This document shows positions 12,440 to 24,130 of a stretch of DNA of 64,000 bases, one piece after another. Position 1 is the stretch's first letter. Every line of letters starts with the position of its first letter. Made by a program: the position numbers and the translations under genes. Origin of the DNA: Silurus meridionalis (taxonomy: Eukaryota > Chordata > Actinopteri > Siluriformes > Siluridae); NCBI RefSeq assembly GCF_014805685.1, contig NC_060891.1, positions 1,052,001 through 1,116,000 on the forward strand, given 5' to 3'. The notes under the pieces were generated by a model. That model ran no database searches. It saw only the letters and a list, made by a program, of their open reading frames with translations, and was not told where the DNA came from.

Positions 12440-13400
12440 TTATGTGATAGGATTGGCGAGTCCCTTCCTGCTTCCGGATTAGTCGGTTGAGGTGCTCATT
12501 GATTGTCCTATCATTGGGCAAGGGGGATGTATAAATTTGGCTGGGGAGAATTTTGTTGTCACGGGTGCTACGCCTCTGTCTGCGTCATCACGAGTCGCCA
12601 GTCAGAGCTGTCTGTTTGGGTAAACCTTGCGGCTGGTGTTGGGTTGACGTGTTTCCTCGCGGCAGGTAAGTGAAACGGCTATAATACTTTTTTTATTATA
12701 ATTTACTTTGCTTATAATTTAGCGTGTGTGTGTGTGTGTGTGTGTGTGTCTGAAGCTTATTGGTTGCTTTTTGGGGTTTGGTGGCCCTTTTTCTTTTGTG
12801 TTTACATTTAAATGTTAAAGGTTGGTTTTGCTTTCATTTAATGTTCCTTGAATTATTTTTCCATTTTGTATTGTGTAACTTATTGTGTTATTTTGTTTAC
12901 CGAGGAGGGATTAATATCCCTCTTGTCCCTTGTTGGTCTTTTTTCCTTTTTTTTAGTTTTTGTATATCTTATGTGTAACTCCATTCGTTTGTGGTTACAG
13001 GAGCTGAGTGCCGAAGGCGGGGTGGATTGTGGTGGTGGTTTTGCTTCACGAGTGCTGTGCTGTGTGCAGTGGTGGGTGTGAGTGTCTACACAGGTGCAAC
13101 CAAAAGTTGTGTGGTGCTGTGGAGGCCGATTAGTGCCCTTGATCCCCGTTGTTACGCCTTGGCTCCTGCATCCACATCTATAAAGGTGTCTGGTTATTGA
13201 AGTTCTGTGTTATGGTTGAGTAATTTCTGTTTTTGGTTTTTCATTAGGTGTAATCAGATACTTTTATCATTAATAAAAAAATCCATACTAATTTTACCCA
13301 CGTCTTCCGCTGATTCTTTATACACGAACCTGTGTTGCCTAAGTGCAAGTTATTTTCCCTGGCCAAGTGCCAGGGTGGCGTAGTCGCTACATTTTCTTTC
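12440..13400 (+). other. TATA-to-poly(A) unit: solo LTR or noncoding transcript
   Basis: A TATA-like tgtataaatt lies near 12529 and is followed by GC-rich sequence ending at a donor (ggcag|gtaagtg) at about 12665. Then come a (GT)n-bearing intron-like stretch, an acceptor (gtggttacag) at about 13000, and a second GC-rich block with a further donor-like site. AATAAA follows at about 13272, then a strong hairpin (ccctggc/gccaggg) at about 13359 and the sequence gcgtagtcgctaca. The arrangement fits an LTR (promoter, poly(A), terminal TG...CA), but I found no clear target-site duplication and no retroviral coding sequence nearby. Confidence 0.35.
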
Positions 13401-13574
13401 GTCAGCCCTCGCTGTGTCATGCCACACTTATAAAGATATTAAAATGATGGCAGGATTACGAAGCGTCATTAAACATTTCTTTTAAATACAGAATGGACAA
13501 AATGCACTTGTAATAATAAAGGCAAACAAAGAAGCAAAGTTGAAACCTCAAATGAATGCATTCCGATGAGGAAC

Positions 13575-13690
13575 CTCTAAGTCATGGGTCCCCAAACTTC
13601 GGCCTTCAGGCGGAATACGGCCCCCACGTTTGGAATGCACTCTGAACAAAGCCGGACACATTTTTTTTTTTTTTTTTTTTAAATGTATTT
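13575..13690 (+). mobile_element. Fragment resembling a hAT-type transposon end
   Basis: The text 'gggtccccaaacttcggcc...cggaatacggccccc' followed by a T20 run resembles the ends of hAT-type MITEs that carry 'ggtccccaaac' termini. Only one end is recognisable. Confidence 0.35.
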
Positions 13691-13780
13691 TTAAATATAT
13701 GTTGTACTCATATCATGTTTGCATTTGATAATAAAGATTGGCTTTTAAAGTAAAATGTCCCTTAGGTATTAATAGAAGTC

Positions 13781-13935
13781 AAGGCACCAATAGTTGATTG
13801 CTGGAACTATTGGCTATGTGCAAAAATCCATACCATTAGTTTTTCCGGGTTGCAAACCCACTGTCATCACAAGAGCGGATTTTATAGGCGAATCACTGAC
13901 ACCACATACTGTTATTTTTTTTACACGTGAGTTTG
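13781..13935 (-). mobile_element. TIR-type interspersed repeat, copy C (fragment)
   Basis: Reverse orientation relative to copy A: 'tagtttttccgggttgcaaac', 'cacaagagcggattttataggcgaatcactgacaccacat'. It is a partial copy without recognisable termini. Confidence 0.6.
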
Positions 13936-14755
13936 TGAACTGCAGCGCGCATTTCTGTTTGACTTTAATTTTGGTAAAAAAGTATATTCAGTACTTCAAC
14001 TTTTACCAGAGTCTTTTAAAACATGAGTATCTGCACTTCTACTGAAATAAGGGATGTGTTTACTTTTGCCACCTCTGGTTACACCCCTGAGATCTGTGAG
14101 AATGCGGAGTCAATGTTTCACAGTATAATGTATGGTAATATTTTAAATGGAATAATGTGTTTCTTTGTGAAAGGATTTGGAGACGGAAGGAGGACATGGC
14201 TGAATTGTTTATGAATAAAAGAGCCAGAAGGGATACATCAGATGACTAAGTTTCTCATCTGCTCTTCTTTTAATAATAATTAGTGTATTATTATATGATT
14301 ATCTTGCTACTAAGGTAATAAAGTGAGAACAGTGGGTAGAAATTGTGCTGCATTGGACAGAACATCACTGGAAGCTGGAGCTCAGAACTGCTTTTGCTAC
14401 AAAGCTGGAACAAATATCTAGCTGTAATGAGGGATGTGTATTTTCTTTCAAAACAGTAAACTGAAGATTCAGAGCTAGATAATAAAATAAATAAATAAAA
14501 AGTATGTTGTATTTGAAATAAAGTTTAAACCTACAACGTGATGCTGTGAGCAGTCATGTTGATTAGCTGAACCTCCAGTTCAGACCTCCATGAGTTGAGT
14601 TCGCATTCATATTGTTTTTTATCTGGTGGTTTGGGATTAAGAGTTGAACCCTGGCATGACTGGGAATCTGGTCAAATTTGTTTTTACAACATTGTCTTCA
14701 AATAGTGCTAAATTTCTTTAATAAATAAATCTAAAATGATGTCCACCAGTTGCAG
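13936..14755. other. Upstream flank of TRIM copy 1
   Basis: No complete gene. An ATGGCTGAA at 14196 opens a short frame (MAELFMNKRARRDTSDD) that vaguely resembles the basic N-terminal exon of the second TRIM. No splice donor follows it, so it is not assigned. Confidence 0.35.
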
Positions 14756-17111
14756 GTGAATCCAGCAGCTTCATTACTGAAGAGCAGCTACAGTGTTCGG
14801 TGTGTGATGAAGTGTTCACTGATCCTGTCACCACTCCATGTGGACACAACTTCTGCACAAACTGCATTACACAAAGCTGGAAGAAGAAACACTGTCATTA
14901 TTGTCCGTTGTGTAATGAAAAATTCACGGAAAGACCTGAACTCAGTTGAATACAACACTGAGAGAAGCTGCATGTACCTTTATGAAGAAAAATGCTACTG
15001 AACAAAAGAAGATTCTTTGCCACGACTGCTCCGGTGTAAAGCAGAAGGCCTCGTTTTCTTGTGTGGATTGTGGTGTCTCTCTCTGTACATCTCATTTAGC
15101 GCTCCATAATCGTATTCTAAGAGATAAGAAACACAGTCTTATAAATCCAGTGGAAAACGTGGAGGACTACAGATGCAAGACGCATGGGAAACCTCTGAGT
15201 CTGTTTTGTAAAGATGATCAGGTGTGTGTGTGTCAGTTCTGTACTGAGATACATCACAGGAATCACGTTATAATTTCATTAGAAGATGAAAGCAGAGGGA
15301 GGAAGGTGAGAGACTTCATGAATTATTTTTTATGAAAAATGCAAATTAATTAAAATGCTGAATTTGTAATAAAAAAAAAAAATAAGCAGTCATGTGTTTT
15401 TTATTTCTGTGCAGAATCGACTGGGGATAAAACAGATGGATCTGCAAAAGATGATCCAAAAGCGACTAAAGATGATCCAGATGATTAATCGCTCAGTAAA
15501 GCGCAGTAAAGTAGGTGAAGCATGAACGTTAATATCAGCTACCTACTGTACTTTATACTATTTTTTGTCTACATAGACATTCACACCATAATTTAATAAA
15601 TGTTCATCCTCCCTTAGAGGGAAAAAAAGAAAGAAACATCAGAAAGTGTTGAAGTCTTCACCGCTTTGATTCACTCCATTAAGAAGAGCCAGGCTGAGCT
15701 TCTGGAGGTGATGGAGGAGAAACAGAAAGCAGTGAAAAAGCAGGCCGAAGGACATGTTAAAGAGCTGGAGGAGGAAATTGATAAGCTAAAGAGGAGAGAC
15801 GCTAAGATTGAGCAGCTTTCACACTCTGATGATCATCTCCATCTGATACAGGTCAGTGTTCCTCTCTCTCTCACTCAATCTTAATGCAGAAGGTCACAAA
15901 ACATCGGCTGAGGGATTTCTTCTTTCTGCTGTAGATTTACCCGACAGTGTGCAGATTTCCAAGCACCAAGAACTGGACCAACATCAGGATTGACTCTGGT
16001 CTGAGTGTGAAGGCCCTGATGACCAATCTGTCTGAGCTTCAGGAGACTTTGAATAAGAAACTCAGTGAGAAACAGAAGAATATTGGTGAGAAACTGAGAA
16101 CTTTGATCAATAAATTAAAATATTTTTGCTTTGTCATCATTTTGTTGTCATTAGTTTCCACAGAGCTGAAGAGGATTCAGAAATACGCAGGTACACTGTG
16201 GTTTCTGTTTTCTATATTATACATTATTCTGCGTTATCTTTAACATTTCTTGTACACGTCTACAAACACTCATTCAGTTGTTCCAGCTAAAACAAAGCCA
16301 CATTTTTATTTACAACACGCAGCGAGTCACCAATCAGGGTCGAGAGCATGCTCTGTTTTAAACTCGTTTTGATTGGCGCTTGGTGTATCTTCTGATCACC
16401 AACATACAGTTCAGCATCAGTTTAACAGCAAACTTTTAATTCAACTGGAGTAATATTTTACCGAGAGTATTTCTACTTTAACTTTGTACTTCATCCACCA
16501 CTGCCTTATACTCATTACATTGTGTTTTCCCTCTCAGTGGATGTGACTCTGGATCCTGAGACTGCTAATCCTCACCTCATCCTAGATTTACAAGAAAACA
16601 AGTAACACACGGAGATAAAAAGCAAGATGTTCCAGACACCCCGAAAAGATTTACTCATTATCCAGCAGTACTGGGAACTCAGGGTTTCTCCTCAGGGAGA
16701 TTTTACTATGAGGTGCAGGTCAGTGGGAAGACTGAGTGGCGTTTAGGAGTGGCCAGAGAGTCTGTTAACAGGAAGGAGAAGTTGGAGAAATTTTGCCCTC
16801 AGAATGGATTCTGGACGGTGATTCTGAGGAACGAGGACGAATACACGGCTCGTGATAATACATATATCCCCCTCTCCCTGAGAGAAAAACCCCAGAAGGT
16901 GGGAGTGTTTGTGGATTATGAGGAGGGCCTGGTCTCCTTTTATGATGTTGAGTCTACGTCTTATATCTACTCTTTTACTGGTCAGTCTTTCACTGAGAAA
17001 ATCTATCCGTACCTCAGTCCTTGTCCGAACGACGGAGGTAAAAACTCAGCACCGCTCATCATCACTTGTGCATCAAAGTTCATACCACTTTCTCTTTTTA
17101 GATGGAAATGA
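14756..17111 (+). pseudogene. TRIM (RING-B-box-coiled-coil-B30.2) gene, frameshifted
   Basis: Tandem relative of the intact TRIM gene downstream, with matching exons at 14756-15305, 15415-15510, 15618-15851, 15935-16085, 16155-16190 and 16538-17111. RING cysteines and histidine are readable (CSVCDEVF, PCGHNFC, CPLCNEKF), as are B-box (CHDCSGVKQKA; CKTHGKPLSLFC), coiled coil and B30.2. Two one-base losses relative to the intact copy break it, one near 14943 just after the RING and one near 16590 early in the B30.2 exon; stops follow both. The B30.2 end also differs from the other copy, running on to FRWK and then a stop. No first exon was found. In the intact state it would be an E3 ubiquitin ligase of the fish-expanded TRIM group (finTRIM/TRIM39-like). 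Sequencing or assembly errors could mimic the indels, but two in one gene plus a missing exon favour decay. Confidence 0.85.
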
Positions 17112-17868
17112 GCAGAATGCATGATAATGAGCCTTTGATGTCAAGTTGGGAGAGTGGAGCCCTCAGGTATTCAGTCTGAGAGAAGTTTGGAAGTAGAAGA
17201 CATACAAGATCAGACACGTATCATTCATTAGCTGGACCAGTTGAGTTCATTAAATCGGTGTGTGTGTAATTGTCAACATAATCTGTGGTAAAAAAATATT
17301 TTTTGGATACTTTTTGAATAAAATCTAGTAGATATCATTTACTTAGTCATTATATTAGCCAGCTAATTCTTGTCTTTCTGTTCACACCTTACAAAAAAAC
17401 AAATATAGTCTAGTCAGGTATTAGCAAGCTAATTTAGTTAACAGGATCATTATAATAGACTCGGATAATAAATCATTATATTTTCTCTTATATTTTATAG
17501 AAATACCTTGTATTTGACCTGTATTTTTTTCTGCCAGTGGCTTAATGAGTTAAAGTTTTGTCAGCTTTGCCTTCTAATTTTAATTTTTTCAATATAATGC
17601 AGCATTTGTCCTGGTTAATTGTATAACTGAGGTGTGGGCAGTTTGTAAAACTTTACATTGTTGCTTTATAATGTATAAATTCAAGTTTTTCTTCTAAAAT
17701 CCTCTTCTTTTAATTGAGAATAAAAATCTTTTAAACTGTTTGTAAGAGTCGGTGCTTATGGGATCATTTAATTTCAATCACATATTGGAGTATGTAGAGA
17801 CATTTTAAGAGAAATATACTGTAGATAAACAACAAAGGAAATCTCATTTCTGTTTATTTAATCAGAAA
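17112..17868. other. Spacer between the TRIM copies
   Basis: AT-rich sequence with no open gene or recognisable mobile element. AATAAA-type signals near 17318 and 17718 could serve the upstream TRIM. Confidence 0.45.
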
Positions 17869-18045
17869 TTTACATTTATGGCATTTGGCAGAAACCCTTA
17901 TCCAGAGTGACCTACAGTTATCTCAGTTGTAAAGCTGAGGGTTAATCGCCTTGCACAAGGTCCCAGCAGTGGCCAGCTTGGTGATGGGGGGATTTAAACC
18001 CATGACCTTCTGATCAAAAATTCATCTGAGCTACCACTCTCCACA
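17869..18045 (+). mobile_element. Teleost SINE copy (copy 3 of 6)
   Basis: It starts tttacatttatggcatttggcag, continues 'gccttgcacaaggtcccagcagtgg', 'ccatgaccttctgatcaaaaa' and ends 'gagctaccactctccac'. This is the best-preserved copy in the window. Confidence 0.8.
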
Positions 18046-18812
18046 ATTACACATCTGTAATCCAACCACCATAATATTAACCTCGTAATCTGAATTGTTT
18101 GATTGATTGATTATTATCATATAGGCAGACAGACTAATAGACTAAATTATCTTTTAACGTTTTACGTTTAACTCCCGTAGACAAATACAATACAAATACA
18201 TTTTCTGATTTTGACTCCCTGCAAATATTTGACAAAACTCCACACACACCCAGCTGTAAATGAAAAGCGCTGCAGGCGAATAAGAAAAATTCTAGTCACT
18301 TGAACAAAAAACTTGTCTGATCACCTAATGTTGCATCAGTACGAGTCAAACCGGAGCCGTCTGAAAGCTCATTCAGCAAAAAAACGTCAACGTGAGCAGT
18401 TCTGATTTAGAGAAGAGTAAACGTATGTACTTTGTTTAATTTTTTTTCATGGTTCAGATTTGTGCCAGAAATCTTACTATAGGTTTATTGTTTTACTAAA
18501 CGGAGTAAAGAGCATCAAATCAAGACTCAGGTATATATTCTGAGGTAAATGTTCTACAGTGTACAATGGTAGAGGTAAAAACAAGAAATAAAATATATTA
18601 TTAAAAGCAAATAGCTTATTTGTATTAAAATATGTATTGAAACATGTTCTTTTGTCTGATACATACTGTAAGTTAGAGTGTGATTGATTACTTTCGAAAC
18701 CAGGAAGTGGTACAATATAGAGAATTGTCAAAATGCTAAGTGTGTGTCAGTGTGTCAACTGAAAAATGACTTATTGTTGGAGGGATTGAAACGGAGCCGT
18801 AAAAAAAAGAAC

Positions 18813-21518
18813 ATGGCGGAATCTTCATTACCACAAAGACAAGGCAGAAGGAGCAGTTTGGAGATACCTATTGAGTGTAAGTTACACAGTTTATATAAGT
18901 GGTGTTTATTGCGCTATTCGTTGACCATCTATTTTATTAGGAACACCTGACGATCTGTTCATTCGTGATCAGCCAATCATGTGGCAGCAGCGCAGTCATG
19001 CAGGTCAAGAGCTTCGGCTGATGTTCACATGAAAAATCGCAATGTAAAACGTGGGATTTCTTTGACTTCAGTCGCTGCATGGTTGTTGGTGTCAGAAGGG
19101 CTGGTTGGAGTATTTCAGAATACGCAGATCTCACAGTAGACCAAATGTTTGCTCAGGTCATGCGATTTAAGTGCTTTGTATGTCAATATTGAAATTAGAT
19201 TAGGAGACACTAAAAATGGATAATTAAGTGATTAGCAATTATATAATCATCTCAGGAACTCCTGTTTACACAACTCCATCTAGCTGTATAAAGGACATTA
19301 CTAATTATCATGATACAGTATTTCTCTCTCTCCGGTGTTTGTAAAGTTTTAATGATTTATTACCACACTCTTGGTATCACCCAAATGAGGATGGGATTTT
19401 ATTTTAAGTCTGGTTCCTTTCAAGGTTTCTTCCTCTTACCATCTAAGGGACTTTTTTTATGCCACAGTTACCCCAGGCTTTATCATCAGGGATAAATACA
19501 CATAGTACATTTAGGTGTTTGTTCTATAATTTTGACATTCTGTAAAGCTGCTTTGAGACAATGTTTTAAGAAATGCTATAGAAATAATCTTGAATTCTTC
19601 ATTTCTCCACCAGTTTCAGGTAAATCCAGCAGCCCCATGACAGAAGGGCAGTTACAGTGCTCTGTGTGTAAGGAAGTGTTCATTGATCCCGTCACCACTC
19701 CATGTGGACACAGCTTCTGCAAGAACTGTATCACACAAAGCTGGGCAGCAAGTCAAAGATATTACTGTCCATTGTGTAATGAATCATTCATCAATAAACC
19801 TGAACTCAAGATTAATATAACGCTGAGAGATGTTGCAGATCACTTCAAGAGGCAAACAGTCTCAGACGATATTTTATGTGACGCTTGCACTGATGCGAAA
19901 CAAAAAGCCATAAAATCCTGTCTGGATTGTGGCGTGACCTTCTGTGCATCTCATCTAGAACCTCATAATTATGTTCCGAATTACAAGAAACACAAACTAA
20001 TCAATGCAGTGAAGAACCTTGAGGACTACAGATGCCAGAAGCATATGAGACCTCTGGATCTGTTCTGTAGAGATGATCAGATGTATGTGTGTCACTTCTG
20101 TACCGAGACAGACCATAAGAATCACAACGTGGCTTCTTTTGAGGAGGAGATTGGACAGTGGAGGGTGAGAGACATCAATCATTAACATTTATTATTCCAA
20201 TAAAGGATTGTGAAGGAATTGATTTTCCGTGATTGTGACGGTTTATGTGGTTCTGAGATCTGTGCAGAGTCACTTGGGGAAAACACAGGTAGAGCTGCAG
20301 CATATGATCCAGGAGCGACTGGAAAAGATCCAGGAGATTAATCAGTCAGTAGAGCTCTGTAAAGTGAGTGATATATAATCATGCATTTTTTTTTCTATTC
20401 TATTCTAGTTAATCTTCACTGTTAGTTGATGAACTTGAGATGCTTTTCATTTTTTAGAAAAACAAAGAGAAAGAAACATCAGAAAGTGTTGAAGTCTTCA
20501 CCGCTTTGATTCACTCCATTGAGAAGAGCCAGGCTGAGCTGCTGGAGGTGATGGAGGAGAAAGAGAAAGCAGTGGAAAAGCAGGCCGAAGGACTCGTTAA
20601 AGAGCTGGAGGAGGAAATTGATGAGCTAAAAAGAGGCGATATTAGGATGGAGCAGCTTTCACATTCTGATGATCATCTTCATCTGCTACAGGTCAGTGTT
20701 CTTCGCTCGCTCACTCAATCTTGATGCAGAAGGTCATAGCACATCAGTTGAGGGATTTCTCGTTTATCCTGTAGATTTACCCGACAGTGTGCAGAGTTCC
20801 ACGCACCAAGAACTGGACCAACATCAGGATTGAAACTGATCTAAGTGTGAAGGCCCTGAAGACCAATCTGTCTGAGCTTCAGGAGACTTTGAATAAGAAA
20901 CTCAGTGTAACGCTGAGTGAGAAACAGAAGAATATCGGTCAGAAAATGAGAAGTTATTGGTTTATTGTTTAATGAATAAAGATATATTTGCTTTGATCTG
21001 TTTTATAGATTGATCTTATTCCAAATGTACGTGACATGCCTATGTAATAAATATCATCATTTTGTTGTCATCAGTTTCCACAGAGCTGAAGAGGATTCAG
21101 CTTTACGCAGGTACACTGTAGTTTCTGTTTCCTATATTATACATTATTACATTATTCTGCATTAACTATAACATTTTATTTCCAGCTGTACACGTTTACA
21201 AACACTTGTTAATTGTCCCGGCCAACACACAAAGCCAAATTACCCATCATTCAATCATTCCTGACATAAACTTCTTAATTAAATATAAAAAAAATATTGT
21301 ATGCAGTATTTCGATTTGTTTGAGTATATTTTATTGTTTATTTAATAGTATTTATAGCTCTTACATCATTAGGAGATATGCGTAGTATAACGAACACAGT
21401 AACAACTTACGAACAAGTTGGGGAGCTATTATTATTTGTGATTTCGTTAATCGTTAATTAGTGGTTCTCAAAGTGGGGGCGCCTCTAGTGGTGAATAAAG
21501 ACATGACAATTAGGGCAC

Positions 21519-21605
<87 letters not shown>

Positions 21606-21623
21606 TGTATATATATATATATA

Positions 21624-21682
<59 letters not shown>

Positions 21683-21685
21683 CTG

Positions 21686-21728
<43 letters not shown>

Positions 21729-22437
21729 AAATCCTGTCATTCGTTGTTTAGAAAGTTTAGAAATGTGAAAGATTTGGTGGGATTTGCTGTTGAAAGAATA
21801 ACCGATGCCTCTAAAAGGTATTATTATTTCAACTTTCTTTGTATACTCATTCTATCTCTTCTTTGTGTTTTCCCTCTCAGTGGATGTGACTCTGGATCCT
21901 GAGACTGCTAATCCTCATCTCATCATTTATATGGGAGGAAAACAAGTAACACACGGAGATAAAAAGCAAGATGTTCCAGACACCCCGAAAAGATTTACTC
22001 GTTATACAGCAGTACTGGGAACTCAGGGTTTCTCCTCAGGGAGATTTTACTATGAGGTGCAGGTCAGTGGGAAGACTGAGTGGCGTTTAGGAGTGGCCAG
22101 AGAGTCTGTTAACAGGAAGGGGAAGTTGGAGAAATTTTCCCCTCAGAATGGATTCTGGACGGTGATTCTGAGGAACGAGGACGAGTACACGGCTCGTGAT
22201 AATACCTATATCCCCCTCTCCCTGAGAGAAAAACCCCAGAAGGTGGGAGTGTTTGTGGATTATGAGGAGGGCCTGGTCTCCTTTTATGATGTTGAGGCTA
22301 CGTCTTATATCTACTCTTTCACTGGTCAGTCTTTCACTGAGAAAATCTATCCGTACCTCAGTCCTTGTCCGAACGACGGAGGTAAAAACTCAGCACCGCT
22401 CATCATCACTCGTGTATCAAAGACCCTGAGGTGCTGA
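18813..22437 (+). CDS. TRIM E3 ubiquitin ligase (finTRIM/TRIM39-like), intact
   Basis: Seven exons splice in frame to 564 aa: 18813-18876, 19620-20164, 20268-20363, 20458-20691, 20775-20937, 21075-21110 and 21881-22437. All introns are GT-AG. Exon 1 encodes a basic leader ([13 protein letters not shown]) that splices mid-codon into the RING exon, so the ATG at 19637 is not the likely start. Domain order is C3HC4 RING at about 35-77 ([23 protein letters not shown]); B-box region at about 105-185 ([35 protein letters not shown]); a coiled coil rich in E, K and L; and a C-terminal PRY-SPRY/B30.2 starting [12 protein letters not shown]. The family ubiquitinates proteins, with B30.2 choosing the target, often in antiviral defence. 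It expands by tandem duplication in fish, as the broken neighbour shows. The exact fish TRIM name cannot be settled here. Confidence 0.92.
18935..19140 (+). mobile_element. Abundant teleost interspersed repeat fragment (attaggaacacct type)
   Basis: Recognised from its words: 'tattttattaggaacacctg', 'atcagccaatcatgtggcagcagcgcagtcatgcaggtcaagagcttc', 'ggttgttggtgtcagaagggctggttggagtatttc'. It is common in fish genomes; I do not assign a class. It lies in intron 1 of the TRIM gene. Confidence 0.6.
19318..19595 (+). mobile_element. Interspersed repeat ending 'gctgctttgagacaatg' (copy 1 of 3)
   Basis: Blocks include 'cccaaatgaggatgggattttattttaagtctggttcctttcaaggtttcttcctcttaccatct', 'catcagggataaata' and 'gtaaagctgctttgagacaatg'. 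The same blocks recur at 45945-46150 (reverse) and 47125-47275 in this window. This copy lies just before the RING exon and creates an apparent upstream in-frame ATG (19532) that is not the gene start. Confidence 0.65.
21521..21728 (+). repeat. (CA)n-(TA)n-(TG)n self-complementary block
   Basis: (CA) from 21521 passes into alternating TA with 'ctgta' interruptions and ends in (TG) up to 21728. The two flanks are reverse complements, so the whole can fold into one long hairpin. It sits in the intron before the B30.2 exon of the intact TRIM gene. Confidence 0.9.
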
Positions 22438-23389
22438 TGCTAATAAATATTTATTATAGATCAGGACCACAAATGAATGGTCCAAAATCTGGAGCTACAA
22501 AACAGAAATTTTAAAGTAGGTCTATATGAACTCAGGTGAAAAGAAATCATATTAACATATCTTCTAAGAACCCTGACAATCATGAGCACCAAGTACCTCA
22601 CACACAGGAATCTGGCACACCAATGCTCTTTATCTGCTCATGTGACCTTCCTGATGTTCTGCCGGAAACGTTCAGAGTCATTTAAGAACCTCATGTATTC
22701 AGAAAGAAGCTTAAAAGAAGAAAGTACAACAATATTTATAATTCACTTAGAGCTACACTTACCAGCTGAGATCATGTGTGTATATAATATATATATAAAA
22801 GTTATAATAATTTATAGAATATAATATATATAAATCTTCTGGTTTCTATGTGATGAATATTATATTTCCGTATTGTTGTCTTTAGGTTATTATGAATCAG
22901 TTTGTAAGGCTACACTGATGTGTTACTGATTATTTCAAATCATGATTTATCAGAAACATGTATGTAATAGAAACCCAACAGAAGACGTTTACATTGATTA
23001 CTAATGTAACATCAGGAGAAGCAGAAAATATACCTAAATATTCACCTGTTCACATTTGTGTATCTCTGCACCTTTCAGAGTTTCCCCTCAACCACTTAGA
23101 TGTTTTACATTTCTGCAGGTGTGCCATATACTGTGTATCGATTTAATGCTGCTTTATGTGATGTTCAAAGTTTGGATTTGGTTCTGTCTTCATCAAGATG
23201 CATCATTAGCAAAATCTCTTTTTTCTGTTTCTTCCCACAGACAAATGATCTCTCTATTAAATGCTCTGCATTTAAACCTGAAGCATGAGTCCTAGAATTG
23301 TTTTACAATGTAAACATATTTATTACTCTGTTCATATGTATCATGGAATCTGTTCATACCCCCTTGTTGTTATGTTGCAGTCTGATACT
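22438..23389. other. 3' flank of the TRIM gene
   Basis: No gene seen. AT-rich, with short TA runs near 22778-22832. AATAAA-like words near 22441 could end the TRIM transcript. Confidence 0.4.
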
Positions 23390-23650
23390 ACAATCGTTCA
23401 AATCTATGGTTTTACTTATTAAAAGACACTCTACCCCATAATGACAAAGTGAAAAGCGTATTTTTTTAATGAAGAAAAAACTGAAATTTTACTTGTGCAT
23501 AAGTATTTAGACCCTTTGTAACAACAGGTGCCTTCCATTTCTCTGGATCATTGCTGAGATGTAAACCTTGATTAGATGTTAATTAGATTCTACCTGTGGT
23601 AAAGTTTATTGATTGGACATGATTACATGAGGTCAAATGTAATCTGCTGT
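23390..23650 (+). mobile_element. Teleost interspersed repeat fragment ('taccccataatgacaaagtga' type)
   Basis: Ordered blocks are 'ccccataatgacaaagtgaaaa', 'aaactgaaattttacttgtgcataagtatttagaccctttg', 'caggtgccttccatttctctggatcattgctgagatgt' and 'attgattggacatgatt'. These match a widespread fish repeat; its class is not assigned. Confidence 0.55.
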
Positions 23651-23660
23651 AATTGCTGCC

Positions 23661-23711
23661 ACACACACACACACACACACAGACAGAGAGAGCTCTCATT
23701 GAGCTTCTGAG

Positions 23712-23803
<92 letters not shown>

Positions 23804-23810
23804 GTATATA
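23661..23810 (+). repeat. (CA)n and long (TA)n microsatellites
   Basis: (CA)n at 23661-23680, then an uninterrupted (AT)n at 23714-23784 followed by a short (TG)n. Confidence 0.9.
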
Positions 23811-23974
23811 TCTTATAAATCTTATAGAGACAGGTGTTTGTAAGTATTAAAATATAACATTAATTGTATGTAATAATTCGTTTAATTTATGGTTTTATTG
23901 CTGTTGATCTCTAATTCCCATAAAACAGCTTTAAAATCCGTACTATATGTTGAATGTATGGCGTGCGTGAAGAA

Positions 23975-24130
23975 GTCCCGCCTCACATGCGCTCTGATTG
24001 GCCAACTCCAAAATCCGCGGGATGTCATTGGTGGAAATAATAGTTCCGTTGTCCATCCCGGAAGTTTAACCGGAGGTTTAGAGCACAGCGTGTCTCAGGT
24101 GGAGGGCAACGTGTTTTGAAGAGGTCAAGT
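23975..24130 (+). promoter_or_regulatory. Probable tfb1m promoter and 5' UTR exon
   Basis: A CpG-containing segment holds CCAAT-type boxes (gattggcc near 23996 and cattggtgg near 24026) and an ETS/NRF-2-like site (cccggaagt, 24057-24065). It is followed by GC-rich leader sequence with possible donors cag|gtggag (24098) and gag|gtcaag (24123). ETS/NRF-2 sites are usual in nuclear genes for mitochondrial proteins. The coding exon begins 650 bases downstream, directly after a splice acceptor, so a noncoding leader exon is required. Confidence 0.5.

Noticed and set aside
14196..14255. MAELFMNKRARRDTSDD as exon 1 of TRIM copy 1
   Set aside because: A stop follows and there is no donor; the resemblance to the other leader is only basic composition.
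19532..19636. In-frame ATG at 19532 as the start of the intact TRIM
   Set aside because: It lies in an interspersed repeat upstream of a good acceptor; the leader exon at 18813 splices in frame to the RING exon and gives a more plausible start.
21461..21751. Open frames of alternating TH, YI and CV residues here and at the other dinucleotide tracts
   Set aside because: Dinucleotide repeats are open in several frames on both strands by construction; the residues are pure repeat translation.
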